6,787 nucleotides of DNA from Methanobacteriota archaeon (GCA_012719315.1 JAAYAP010000040.1:1-6787); one strand, 5' to 3'. Counted from the stretch's first letter, positions 1-6,075 are shown. Made by a program: numbers and translations. Notes: generated by a model not told the origin, from the letters alone.

Positions 1-19
1 GTTCTTTTTCAACGACCAT
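1..19 (-). CDS. 5' end of an unidentified gene leaving the window
   Basis: Only the first six codons are inside the window, read on the minus strand from an ATG at 19-17 as M-V-V-E-K-E. A second in-frame ATG lies two codons upstream at 25-23, which would add M-T. A strong GGAGG (complement of 28-32) stands 8 nt before the inner ATG but only 2 nt before the outer one, so I prefer the inner start. The gene diverges from the radical SAM gene and shares the AT-rich region 26-121 with it. A palindrome at 38-54 lies just upstream of its ribosome binding site. The product cannot be identified from six residues. Confidence 0.6.
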
Positions 20-27
20 TGTCATTT

Positions 28-32
28 CCTCC
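28..32 (-). promoter_or_regulatory. Strong Shine-Dalgarno GGAGG for the left-edge gene
   Basis: The minus strand reads GGAGG here, 8 nt before the ATG at 19-17. It is the best Shine-Dalgarno match in the window and it decides the start of the left-edge gene. It also shows that this gene, unlike the radical SAM gene opposite, has a translated leader. Confidence 0.65.
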
Positions 33-37
33 GCTTT

Positions 38-54
38 ACTACGAATTTCGTAGT
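38..54. promoter_or_regulatory. 17-bp palindrome, candidate operator in the divergent promoter
   Basis: The sequence ACTACGAA-T-TTCGTAGT has two perfect 8-bp arms around a single central base (46). It lies between the ribosome binding site of the left-edge minus gene and an A/T-rich TATA-like stretch of the same gene (about 52-61, minus). That is where an archaeal repressor would block polymerase recruitment. It is also upstream of the TATA box of the radical SAM gene, so it could act on both. The symmetry is seen directly; the operator role is inferred. As RNA it could also fold into a small hairpin, but the one-base loop makes DNA recognition by a dimer more likely. Confidence 0.5.
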
Positions 55-61
55 TTATTTG
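52..61 (-). promoter_or_regulatory. Possible TATA box for the left-edge minus gene
   Basis: The minus strand reads CAAATAAACT. A start site about 25 nt downstream would fall near position 31, leaving a leader just long enough to carry the GGAGG. The box abuts or overlaps the palindrome at 38-54. The match to an archaeal TATA box is only fair. Confidence 0.3.
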
Positions 62-91
62 CGATTTGTAATGAAGTGGATAAAGCTATTC

Positions 92-103
92 ATATTTATA
101 TTT
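92..103 (+). promoter_or_regulatory. TATA box for the radical SAM gene
   Basis: ATATTTATATTT stands centred about 24 nt upstream of the ATG at 122, in an AT-rich island that contrasts with the GC-rich genes. No Shine-Dalgarno precedes that ATG. The spacing fits a leaderless or nearly leaderless transcript starting at the ATG. Confidence 0.55.
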
Positions 104-121
104 GATTTATGTTCGAGAACC

Positions 122-1732
122 ATGGGTCGGGAAATAAAAGTGATTCTGATCGACGGATACATCGACGATCCTGCCGCGCTGGGCGTCCCGCCCTACATCT
201 CCCCGATGATCAGAGCGGTCGCGGGCGCGGCCATGGATGCCGGCGCCGACGTCGAATACATCACCGTCGACATGCTCCGCAAGGGCAGAGCGGTCCCGGA
301 GGCCGACGTGAGCGTGCTCCTGTCGGGCAACACCGTCCCGGGCAAGTACCTGCGGTCGATGCCGATGTCGCTGAAGGAGATAGGGGAGCTGGTGCCGCGG
401 CTCGGCGGCTGGAAGCTGATCGGCGGCTCGGCGGCGGGCGCCGATGTCGCCCGACGATTCGATTTCAGCATCGGGAACGACCTCGCCGCATCTTTGTACG
501 ACGGCATGACCGGCAAGGAGGTCGGCGAACGCTGGCGGACCCTCGACGAGTGGAACCGCTGGATGCTGCTGGGCGCCGGGATCGTGACCGGGCATCCCGA
601 TTTCCCGCATCCGCTGACCGTGGAGATCGAGACCTACCGCGGATGCCACCGTTACAGGAGCGGCGGGTGCTCGTACTGCGTGGAGCCTTTGAAGGGCATG
701 CCCCTCGTCAGATCCCCCGACGACATCCTGGCGGAGGCGTCCCGTCTCAGGGAGCTCGGCGTGCGCAACGTGAGGGTCGGAGGGCAGACCTGCATCGTGT
801 CGTACGGCACCCGCGACCACGCGGAGACGCCCCGGCCGGAGCCGGATGCCGTCGCCGAGCTCTTCGGGGGACTGCATGATCTGGATTTCCGGACCCTGCA
901 TGTGGACAATGCGAATCCTGCGGTGATCGCCTCGTTCCCCGAGGAATCCGAGGCTGTCCTGAGGACCTTGGTCGGATGCTGCACCTCCGGCAACGTGCTG
1001 GCTCTGGGCATGGAGTCCGCCGATCCCGCGGTGATCGCCGCCAACAACCTGAACTCCTCTCCCGCGCAGGTGCTCGATGCCGTCCGGATGGTTAACGCCG
1101 TCGGCGGCGAGCGGGGGGAGAACGGCCTGCCCCGTCTGCTGCCGGGCCTCAACATCATCTGCGGCCTGGACGGGGAGACCGCGGAGACATACAGACTGAA
1201 CATGGAGTTCCTGAGGACGGTCCGGGACGAGGGCCTCTCGCTCAGGAGGATCAACATCCGCCAGGTGCTGCCGGTCAGACGCGAGTTCGCGACCGGAGTG
1301 GACCGGCGGAGGTTCAAACGGTTCAAGGACGAGGTGAGAGAGGGGATCGACCGGGTCATGCTCGGCCGGGTCGCACCTTACGGCACCGTCCTCGGCGGCG
1401 TATGGGCGGAGTTGCGGGACGGCAACACCACGTTCGGGAGGCAGACGGGATCGTATCCGCTCCTGGTCGGCATACCGTATCCGCTGGATCTCGAGACCGA
1501 GTACGATGTGTACGTGACCGGATGGGGGTACCGGTCGCTGACCGGCGTGACCTATCCGTTCGAGATCAACCGCATGCCGATGTCGGCCGTGGAAGCGCTC
1601 CCGGGCATCGGGAAGAAGCGGGCCGCCAACATCGTGAGGAACCGCCCGTTCAAGGACCTGGATGATCTGGATCGCGTCCTCGGCGACCGGACGGTGACCG
1701 ACGGATTGAAGGATATCGTCGTCTTCCGGTGA
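122..1732 (+). CDS. Radical SAM protein with C-terminal TRAM-like and helix-hairpin-helix regions (COG1031 type)
   Basis: A 536-residue iron-sulphur enzyme of unknown substrate. Residues 5-60 form a Rossmann-like N-terminal segment with a DGY...LGVPPYISP stretch that I recall as typical of COG1031. The cluster-binding cysteines are C175, C183 and C186, spaced CX7CX2C instead of the usual CX3CX2C and preceded by E-TYRG. A GMESADP stretch typical of the SAM-binding barrel follows near 295. Residues about 418-485 (GTVLGG...FGRQTG...GWGYRS) look like a TRAM-type beta barrel, and LPGIGKKRAANIV from 493 is a clear helix-hairpin-helix. Both C-terminal parts suggest a nucleic-acid substrate, which is inference. 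I chose ATG 122 over an upstream in-frame TTG at 59 and ATG at 71 because the added residues are coded by AT-rich promoter DNA and the TATA box lies inside them. PriL follows 38 nt later on the same strand. Confidence 0.85.
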   Translation: MGREIKVILIDGYIDDPAALGVPPYISPMIRAVAGAAMDAGADVEYITVDMLRKGRAVPEADVSVLLSGNTVPGKYLRSMPMSLKEIGELVPRLGGWKLIGGSAAGADVARRFDFSIGNDLAASLYDGMTGKEVGERWRTLDEWNRWMLLGAGIVTGHPDFPHPLTVEIETYRGCHRYRSGGCSYCVEPLKGMPLVRSPDDILAEASRLRELGVRNVRVGGQTCIVSYGTRDHAETPRPEPDAVAELFGGLHDLDFRTLHVDNANPAVIASFPEESEAVLRTLVGCCTSGNVLALGMESADPAVIAANNLNSSPAQVLDAVRMVNAVGGERGENGLPRLLPGLNIICGLDGETAETYRLNMEFLRTVRDEGLSLRRINIRQVLPVRREFATGVDRRRFKRFKDEVREGIDRVMLGRVAPYGTVLGGVWAELRDGNTTFGRQTGSYPLLVGIPYPLDLETEYDVYVTGWGYRSLTGVTYPFEINRMPMSAVEALPGIGKKRAANIVRNRPFKDLDDLDRVLGDRTVTDGLKDIVVFR

Positions 1733-1739
1733 AACGTCA

Positions 1740-1750
1740 CATTGAATTAG
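1740..1750 (+). promoter_or_regulatory. Weak TATA-like element before priL
   Basis: The 38-nt gap between the radical SAM stop and the priL ATG contains the AT-rich stretch CATTGAATTAG, centred about 25 nt before the ATG. There is no Shine-Dalgarno, so priL may have its own leaderless transcript. The match is poor, and co-transcription with the radical SAM gene is equally possible. Confidence 0.3.
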
Positions 1751-1770
1751 CCCTACCGTGTTCATGCACC

Positions 1771-2799
1771 ATGGACCATGTCCTGTTGGCCAGGTACCCG
1801 TTCCTCAAAGCGTCGGCGGAGTTCGCGGACAGCAACGACGCGGATATCGAGTCGCTGATCGTCTCGCCCTCCTATGCCGAAGCCAGGAAGAGGGGGATGC
1901 AGAGGGTGCTCGATGCGATCGAGCACCACAAGGTCTCCGAGGTCTCGCTGACCAGCGACTACGCCTGTCTGATGGAGGTGCTCAGCTATCCCTACGCGAG
2001 GATACTGGTGTCGTCCGTCGATGACCGCTTCCTCACCAGGCGGTATGCGCTCGCCGAAGCCACCAGGATGTACGATCTGCTCAAGGGGGACCCCGCCCAG
2101 TCCGTGCCTGTCTCCAAAGAACTGGAGGTCCGCTCGTCCATCGACGGCTCCTCCCGCATCTCCATGCCGTTCGCCGATTATCTCAGATACTCCTGCCTGC
2201 TCAAGGCGGCGGAATGGAAGCTGATCAACACCGAGCTCAAAGACGGGAACGTGCTCATGGAACGCGACCGGTTCGGGAGGGTGCTCCAGACCGCCTTGCA
2301 GGAGCGGATCGAATCGGAACTGCCGCTGAAGGTCCCGGACGGGATCCGGAAAGCCGTAAGGCAGGACGTCGACCGGGTCACGCTCAGGCTGGGGGAGATG
2401 AAGAACCGGCTGAGCCCGACCGGCGGAGAAGGCATGAACCCGGAGTACCTGCCGCCCTGCATCAGGGCCATCCTCGCCAATGCGCAGAACGGGGTGAACC
2501 TCCCGCACAGCGCCAGGTTCGCCTTGGTCACCTTCCTGCATGCCCTCGGGACCGATTACGACGGCATCATCGCCCTCTTCTCCCAGTCCCCGGATTTTGA
2601 CGAAGCGAAATCCCGCTATCAGATCAAGCATATCATCGGCGAGTTGTCGGGCACGGACGGGTACACCCCTCCCGAATGCTCGACGATGAAGACGAACGGA
2701 TTGTGCTTCGAACCCGACGGGATCTGCAACGGCGAGCGTATGAACCACCCGCTGACCTACTATCGCAGGAGGTCCGGAACCGCCAGGAAGGCACCCTGA
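1771..2799 (+). CDS. priL: DNA primase large subunit PriL
   Basis: A 342-residue regulatory subunit of the archaeal/eukaryotic-type primase. It partners the catalytic PriS, which is not in this window, and helps synthesise RNA or DNA primers at replication forks. The C-terminal iron-sulphur domain is complete: C230 (in LPPCIRAIL), C303 (PPEC), C312 (NGLC) and C319 (DGIC) match the four ligands of the PriL [4Fe-4S] cluster, followed by the conserved HPLTYY near the C-terminus. The N-terminal start MDHVLLARYPFL is typical of the family. An in-frame GTG at 1729 would add 14 residues (containing two cysteines) and overlap the upstream stop. I prefer ATG 1771 because of the family-like start and the AT-rich element before it. 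It shares strand with the radical SAM gene and converges tail-to-tail with the CDP-alcohol phosphatidyltransferase, only 6 nt apart. Confidence 0.93.
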   Translation: MDHVLLARYPFLKASAEFADSNDADIESLIVSPSYAEARKRGMQRVLDAIEHHKVSEVSLTSDYACLMEVLSYPYARILVSSVDDRFLTRRYALAEATRMYDLLKGDPAQSVPVSKELEVRSSIDGSSRISMPFADYLRYSCLLKAAEWKLINTELKDGNVLMERDRFGRVLQTALQERIESELPLKVPDGIRKAVRQDVDRVTLRLGEMKNRLSPTGGEGMNPEYLPPCIRAILANAQNGVNLPHSARFALVTFLHALGTDYDGIIALFSQSPDFDEAKSRYQIKHIIGELSGTDGYTPPECSTMKTNGLCFEPDGICNGERMNHPLTYYRRRSGTARKAP

Positions 2800-2810
2800 C
2801 CGCGGTCAGG
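2795..2810. repeat. 16-bp perfect palindrome spanning two convergent stop codons
   Basis: CCTGACCGCGGTCAGG is self-complementary over all 16 bases. It contains the TGA of priL (2797-2799) and, symmetrically, the TGA of the minus-strand phosphatidyltransferase gene (2806-2808), with CCGCGG between. Either transcript could fold the end of its coding region here, although the palindrome has no unpaired loop bases and lacks the U-tract expected of archaeal terminators. It may mark or protect 3' ends, or be a by-product of compact convergent genes. Confidence 0.6.
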
Positions 2811-3450
2811 TCCGGTCTCCGCTGTTGAGGTTCCTCCAGGTGATGACAGCCCTCTGCACCGCCGTGGCGTTACCGACGACGGCGAAATAGATCATCATCA
2901 CCTCCATCCACGATAGCGTGACGCTTCCGATGGCCAGGAAGGGGTACCCGGCCAGGACCATCACCAGCTGGATGATCGGGAACAATGTGCTCAGCACCAC
3001 GCGGTCGGCCCTCCCCAGCAGGCCGGCGTAGAGACGCGGGGCACCGATTGCCTGCGCCTGCGTCCCCATGTAAGAGGTCAGGAGCACCCCGACAAGCGCC
3101 AGCATGCCCAGGTATGGGTTGCACCAGGCGCTGACCGCGACTCCGCCGATCATGAACACGTCGGCGTACCTGTCGAAGACGTGATCCAGGTAGTCCCCTT
3201 TGTCGGAGGCCTTCCCTGCGAGCTTCGCCACTTTGCCGTCCAGAGCATCCAGGTACCCGGAGAACAGCACGACCATCGCGCCGACCAGCAGCAGCCAGTT
3301 GTAGACGGGGCTCAGGAACATCAGCAGGCCCGCGACGAACGCCGTTATCAGACCTGCCCACGAGATCATGTTCGGGTTGACCCCGATCAGTCTTTCTGCC
3401 ACCGGTGTTATCGCGAAATCGACTGCGCCTCTCTTCGAATCTAGAACCAT
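2806..3450 (-). CDS. CDP-alcohol phosphatidyltransferase, likely ether-lipid head-group synthase
   Basis: A 214-residue membrane enzyme that transfers a head group onto a CDP-activated lipid, in archaea CDP-archaeol. The family signature is D68-x2-D71-G72-x2-A75-K76-x8-G85-x3-D89-x3-D93, with all four metal-binding aspartates present. The position after the alanine, usually arginine, is lysine. About six hydrophobic helices are visible, roughly at 30-48, 51-67, 95-110, 113-130, 150-168 and 180-197. Archaetidylinositol-phosphate synthase is the most likely activity because archaeal proteins with a similar DGKVAKLAGK-type motif are usually annotated so; glycerol- or serine-type head groups are not excluded. 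The ATG at 3450 has GGGGAG 8 nt upstream and overlaps the preceding kinase gene by 10 nt, which implies coupled translation. A TTG seven codons upstream is a less likely start. It is the last gene of its minus-strand unit. Confidence 0.85.
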   Translation of the reverse strand: MVLDSKRGAVDFAITPVAERLIGVNPNMISWAGLITAFVAGLLMFLSPVYNWLLLVGAMVVLFSGYLDALDGKVAKLAGKASDKGDYLDHVFDRYADVFMIGGVAVSAWCNPYLGMLALVGVLLTSYMGTQAQAIGAPRLYAGLLGRADRVVLSTLFPIIQLVMVLAGYPFLAIGSVTLSWMEVMMIYFAVVGNATAVQRAVITWRNLNSGDRT

Positions 3451-3974
3451 CTGTCCATCTCCCCGGACCAATCCGTGCTACCGGGCCCATGTAAGGCCTC
3501 ATCACCGTTAACGATATCGATTATCATGCCGGCGATTGCGTCGGCCGGCGTATCCGTGCTGTCCAGTTCGTGAACGCGCATGCCGGATCCCGCCGCTTCG
3601 CAGAGGATGACATCGAGCACCTCCGCCTGCACATTCTCCCGCACCTTGCCCTCCGCGTACCCGCGGGACCTCAACCTCGCGGCGAGCCGCTCCGGATGGC
3701 AGCGCAGGACGATCGCCGCATCGCAGTCGAGGTGATGCGAGAGGTGCCCTTCGACGAACACCGTCCCGTCGCCGGCGCCCGCCCGTCCGAACGACGCTTT
3801 CAAAGCCTCGACGTCGACCGCGAAGGTGTCGCGGGAGGCGTCGAACTCCCCTTTGAGGCCATGGTCCCCGATGTGCCTGCTCAGGTCCGCCACCTCATAG
3901 CCCCGGCGTCTCAGCTCGGCCGCGGCCGCGGTCTTGCCCGTGCCGGGCGTCCCCGTGATCGCGATCAGCGGCAC
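3441..3974 (-). CDS. AK6/Fap7-type adenylate kinase family protein
   Basis: A 177-residue P-loop kinase. The Walker A motif GTPGTGKT occupies residues 8-15, directly after a beta strand (VPLIAI). The HGLKGEFDASRDTFAVDVEAL stretch (38-58), VEGHLSHHL (74-82) and the lid segment RSRGYAEGKVRENVQAE (102-118) are those of the archaeal putative adenylate kinases related to eukaryotic AK6/Fap7. That family phosphorylates AMP and, in eukaryotes, acts with ribosomal protein uS11 in late small-subunit maturation. The start is a GTG at 3974, with AGGA 7 nt upstream and the P-loop following at the usual distance. The open frame extends upstream to 4718, but that part is a shadow of the PfkB gene. It overlaps its two neighbours by 10 nt each. 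It is the only complete gene here that ends in TAG (3443-3441). Residues after about 160 look like a loose tail. Confidence 0.87.
   Translation of the reverse strand: MPLIAITGTPGTGKTAAAAELRRRGYEVADLSRHIGDHGLKGEFDASRDTFAVDVEALKASFGRAGAGDGTVFVEGHLSHHLDCDAAIVLRCHPERLAARLRSRGYAEGKVRENVQAEVLDVILCEAAGSGMRVHELDSTDTPADAIAGMIIDIVNGDEALHGPGSTDWSGEMDRWF
3459..3464 (-). promoter_or_regulatory. Shine-Dalgarno GGGGAG for the phosphatidyltransferase gene
   Basis: The minus strand reads GGGGAG inside the end of the AK6-type gene, 8 nt before the ATG at 3450. It supports that start over the upstream TTG and explains how an internal gene of the overlapping unit is translated. Confidence 0.55.
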
Positions 3975-4903
3975 GGTCTGATCCTGAACAGCCGTTCGGC
4001 ACGTTCCATGACCTGGTTCCAAGCCGGGATGTTCTCCAGCGCGCCGACCTTCTCGACCACGAAGGAGGCGACCGTCGCCGCGATCATCAGTGAATCCAGA
4101 TCGCCGTACCCGTGGTACAGGCCGGCGTAGTATCCTGCCCTGTAGGCGTCTCCGGCTCCGGTCGCGTCGGCGAACCGGTCGGCGGCGGCCGCGGGTATCT
4201 CGTAGAGCTTGCCGTCGATCTTGGCGAGACTGCCCTTGCCGCCGAGGGTGCGGACGACCGTCGGCAGACTCACGGACATGATGTCGCCGATGCCGAGGAG
4301 CCTCTCGATCACCTCGGCCTCGTAATCGTTGCAGAACAGGGCATCCGACAGTTCCAGCGCCCGCGTCAGCTTGTCCTCGTCCCACATCTTGTACACTTCC
4401 TGGGCCGGATCCAAGGCTATCCTCGGGCCGTTGCCCGCGAGCTCCGACATCAGGGAGATGTAGTACTCCGGGTCCCCCGTGCAGAAATGCACATGCTCGG
4501 CCGCCGCCGCCGAGTCGATCAGCTTCCTGCCGATCCTCGAGGCGCTGCCCATCGGGCCTTGGTAGAAGATCACCCTCTGCTCCTTGTCCTCGTCGTTGAT
4601 GATCACGGCCTGCGAGGTCTCGTACTCCGGGACTTTGACGAAATCGTCCATGATCAGTCCGGAGCCTCTCATGAACCCCTCGTACACGGGGGAGAAATCC
4701 TCGCCCACCATCGTGCATATCGCCGTGGGGACCCCGAGTTTCGCGGCGGTTATCGCTATGTTCGTCCCGGTGCCCCCGAGCACGGTCTGCTTATGGACCA
4801 CGTCGACGGTCTCGTTGACCTTCGGGAATCTGCTGACCGAGAGTATCTGATCGACCGTGACATGCCCGTAGACGGCAAGGAACGGCCTATTCGCCCCTGA
4901 CAT
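3965..4903 (-). CDS. PfkB (ribokinase-like) family carbohydrate/nucleoside kinase
   Basis: A 312-residue cytosolic kinase that uses ATP to phosphorylate a sugar, polyol or nucleoside hydroxyl. The glycine pair of the N-terminal signature is in GGTGTN (43-48), an NDYE motif at 192-195 matches the family N-x-x-E metal motif, TLGGKGS lies at 219-225, and the C-terminal signature DATGAGDAY (246-254) carries the catalytic base D252 and the anion hole. The length is normal and nothing is missing. The substrate cannot be read from the motifs. Candidates suggested by context are myo-inositol (a lipid head-group precursor) and adenosine or inosine (products of the S-adenosylhomocysteinase upstream). 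The ATG at 4903 has no Shine-Dalgarno but has a TATA box about 28 nt upstream. The gene is therefore probably the leaderless first cistron of a three-gene unit. Its end overlaps the AK6-type gene by 10 nt. Confidence 0.88.
   Translation of the reverse strand: MSGANRPFLAVYGHVTVDQILSVSRFPKVNETVDVVHKQTVLGGTGTNIAITAAKLGVPTAICTMVGEDFSPVYEGFMRGSGLIMDDFVKVPEYETSQAVIINDEDKEQRVIFYQGPMGSASRIGRKLIDSAAAAEHVHFCTGDPEYYISLMSELAGNGPRIALDPAQEVYKMWDEDKLTRALELSDALFCNDYEAEVIERLLGIGDIMSVSLPTVVRTLGGKGSLAKIDGKLYEIPAAAADRFADATGAGDAYRAGYYAGLYHGYGDLDSLMIAATVASFVVEKVGALENIPAWNQVMERAERLFRIRPCR
3980..3985 (-). promoter_or_regulatory. Shine-Dalgarno-like AGGATC deciding a GTG start
   Basis: The minus strand reads AGGATC, with AGGA ending 7 nt before the GTG at 3974. 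No ATG lies at a suitable distance before the P-loop, so this weak site is the main support for the GTG start of the AK6-type gene. Confidence 0.4.
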
Positions 4904-4925
4904 GACTGTTCGTATCCGACTGCGG

Positions 4926-4937
4926 TATTATAAATTA
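4926..4937 (-). promoter_or_regulatory. TATA box of the PfkB-AK6-phosphatidyltransferase unit
   Basis: The minus strand reads TAATTTATAATA in the 35-nt gap between the glycosyltransferase stop (4939) and the PfkB ATG (4903). Its centre is about 28 nt before the ATG, fitting a leaderless or very short-leader transcript. The same T-rich stretch could also help end the upstream transcript. It splits the minus-strand block into two likely transcription units. Confidence 0.6.
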
Positions 4938-4938
4938 A

Positions 4939-6075
4939 TCAACGTCCGGCGGCCGAGGTCAGATCCGCGTACAGAGCGCTCAGTCTGGCGCCGACCGCGT
5001 CCATCGAGTACTCGGCGACCGTCCGGCGCATGCCGTCGATCAGCGAATCCCTGTCCTCCATGCACCTGAGCATGGCCTGCGCGCAGGCTTCGGGGGAATC
5101 CTCGAAGAGGTACCCGTTGCGGCCGTCCTCGATGACGTCCAGGAATGCCCTCCCCGCCGCACAGGCGACGGGTGTCCCGCAGGCCATCGCCTCGACGACC
5201 GTCAGCCCCTGGGTCTCGAAACGCGATGCCGAGACGAAGGTGTCGGCCGCCGCGTAATACTGCGGAAGCTCCTCGTCCGGGACGAAACCCGCGAAGATCA
5301 CCCTGTCCGACAGCCCTTTGGCCTGCACGTGCGCCCCGATGTCCGCGGCCGCGGGGCCTTTGCCTGCGATCAGGAGCTTCACGTCGCCGGGCATGTGCTC
5401 CATCGCATCGACCACTTGGGTGATGTTCTTCTCGTAGGACATGCGTCCCACGTGGATGGCCACGCGGGCGCCCTCCAGGCCGTGCCTCCGCCTGACGGCC
5501 GCACCGTCCCGGTTCTCTGTGAAACGCCCCGTGTCGATACCGATCGGGATCACCTCCGACCTCTTGGTGCGGACCCCGTTCGCCTCGAAGTCCCTGAGCG
5601 TCGACGGCGTCAGGGCGATGATGCACTGCGGCCTCTTCAGGAGGTTGCGCAGATAGGTCCAGGCCAGACGCGTCTGCGACTCCATGGGCAGGGGCAGGGG
5701 GGAGTAGAACTCCATGGTGTCGACGACGTTGGTCACGTAGGTCAGCACGACCGGGATGCGCAGCGCACGGGAGACGAAGAGCGCCTTGAGCGCCATGAAC
5801 GCAATGCCGTAGACATGGATCACGTCCACATCCAACGACTCCACGATCTCCCGCTTGTTGGACGGGAAGACGGGTAGGTAGTAATCCGGATACTTCCTGA
5901 ACCCGGTCGCCGGGAAGTAGATCACGCCTTCCTCGCGATGCTCCTCGCCCGGGTCGGGAGCGATGACGAACACCGTGTGCCCCGCATCCTCCAGGGCCTT
6001 CCTCAGCGTGACCACCGCGGTCGCCACGCCGTCCCTGGTGGGCAGATAGCTGTCGGTCATCATCGCGATGCGCAT
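4939..6075 (-). CDS. GT4-family glycosyltransferase
   Basis: A 378-residue retaining GT-B glycosyltransferase that transfers a sugar from a nucleotide donor. The N-terminal acceptor domain begins MRIAMMTDSYLPTRDGVATAV, with the family's DG loop at 15-16. The C-terminal donor domain has HVGRMSYEKN (208-217), with R211 and K216 at the phosphate-binding positions, and the E-x7-E motif E287...E295 in FETQGLTVVEAMACGTPV. The closest remembered relatives are lipid glycosyltransferases such as diacylglycerol glucosyltransferases and PimA-like enzymes, so a membrane lipid acceptor is plausible but unproven. I see no transmembrane segment; peripheral membrane attachment would be usual. I chose ATG 6075 because the family starts there, AGGAA lies 6 nt upstream, and only one base separates it from the upstream stop codon. 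An earlier in-frame ATG at 6120 would read through the S-adenosylhomocysteinase end. Confidence 0.88.
   Translation of the reverse strand: MRIAMMTDSYLPTRDGVATAVVTLRKALEDAGHTVFVIAPDPGEEHREEGVIYFPATGFRKYPDYYLPVFPSNKREIVESLDVDVIHVYGIAFMALKALFVSRALRIPVVLTYVTNVVDTMEFYSPLPLPMESQTRLAWTYLRNLLKRPQCIIALTPSTLRDFEANGVRTKRSEVIPIGIDTGRFTENRDGAAVRRRHGLEGARVAIHVGRMSYEKNITQVVDAMEHMPGDVKLLIAGKGPAAADIGAHVQAKGLSDRVIFAGFVPDEELPQYYAAADTFVSASRFETQGLTVVEAMACGTPVACAAGRAFLDVIEDGRNGYLFEDSPEACAQAMLRCMEDRDSLIDGMRRTVAEYSMDAVGARLSALYADLTSAAGR

Noticed and set aside
59..121. N-terminal extension of the radical SAM protein from a TTG at 59 or ATG at 71 with a hydrophobic, signal-peptide-like stretch
   Set aside because: The DNA is AT-rich promoter sequence containing the TATA box, the residues do not fit the family start, and the ATG at 122 leads straight into the conserved N-terminus.
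107..1765. Long minus-strand open frame (552 codons) opposite the radical SAM gene
   Set aside because: It mirrors a GC-rich gene with clear motifs, its composition is rich in Arg, Pro, His and Asp with no recognisable domain, and such antisense frames are common in GC-rich DNA.
1762..2748. Minus-strand open frame (328 codons) opposite priL
   Set aside because: It is a shadow of the primase gene, whose four cluster cysteines identify the true frame.
3910..3940. GC-rich alternating repeat-like stretch in the AK6-type gene
   Set aside because: It encodes the alanine run after the P-loop (AAAAE) and needs no other explanation.
3975..4718. Upstream part of the open frame that contains the AK6-type gene, as a fused N-terminal domain
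   Set aside because: It is a +1-frame shadow of the PfkB kinase with low-complexity Arg/Gly content; the real protein begins at the GTG just before the P-loop.
4112..4900. Plus-strand open frame opposite the PfkB kinase
   Set aside because: No motifs, no start signal, and it lies fully antisense to a well-supported gene.
5343..5354. Palindrome CCGCGGCCGCGG
   Set aside because: It lies inside the glycosyltransferase gene in a run of Ala/Pro codons and is expected from GC-rich codon use.
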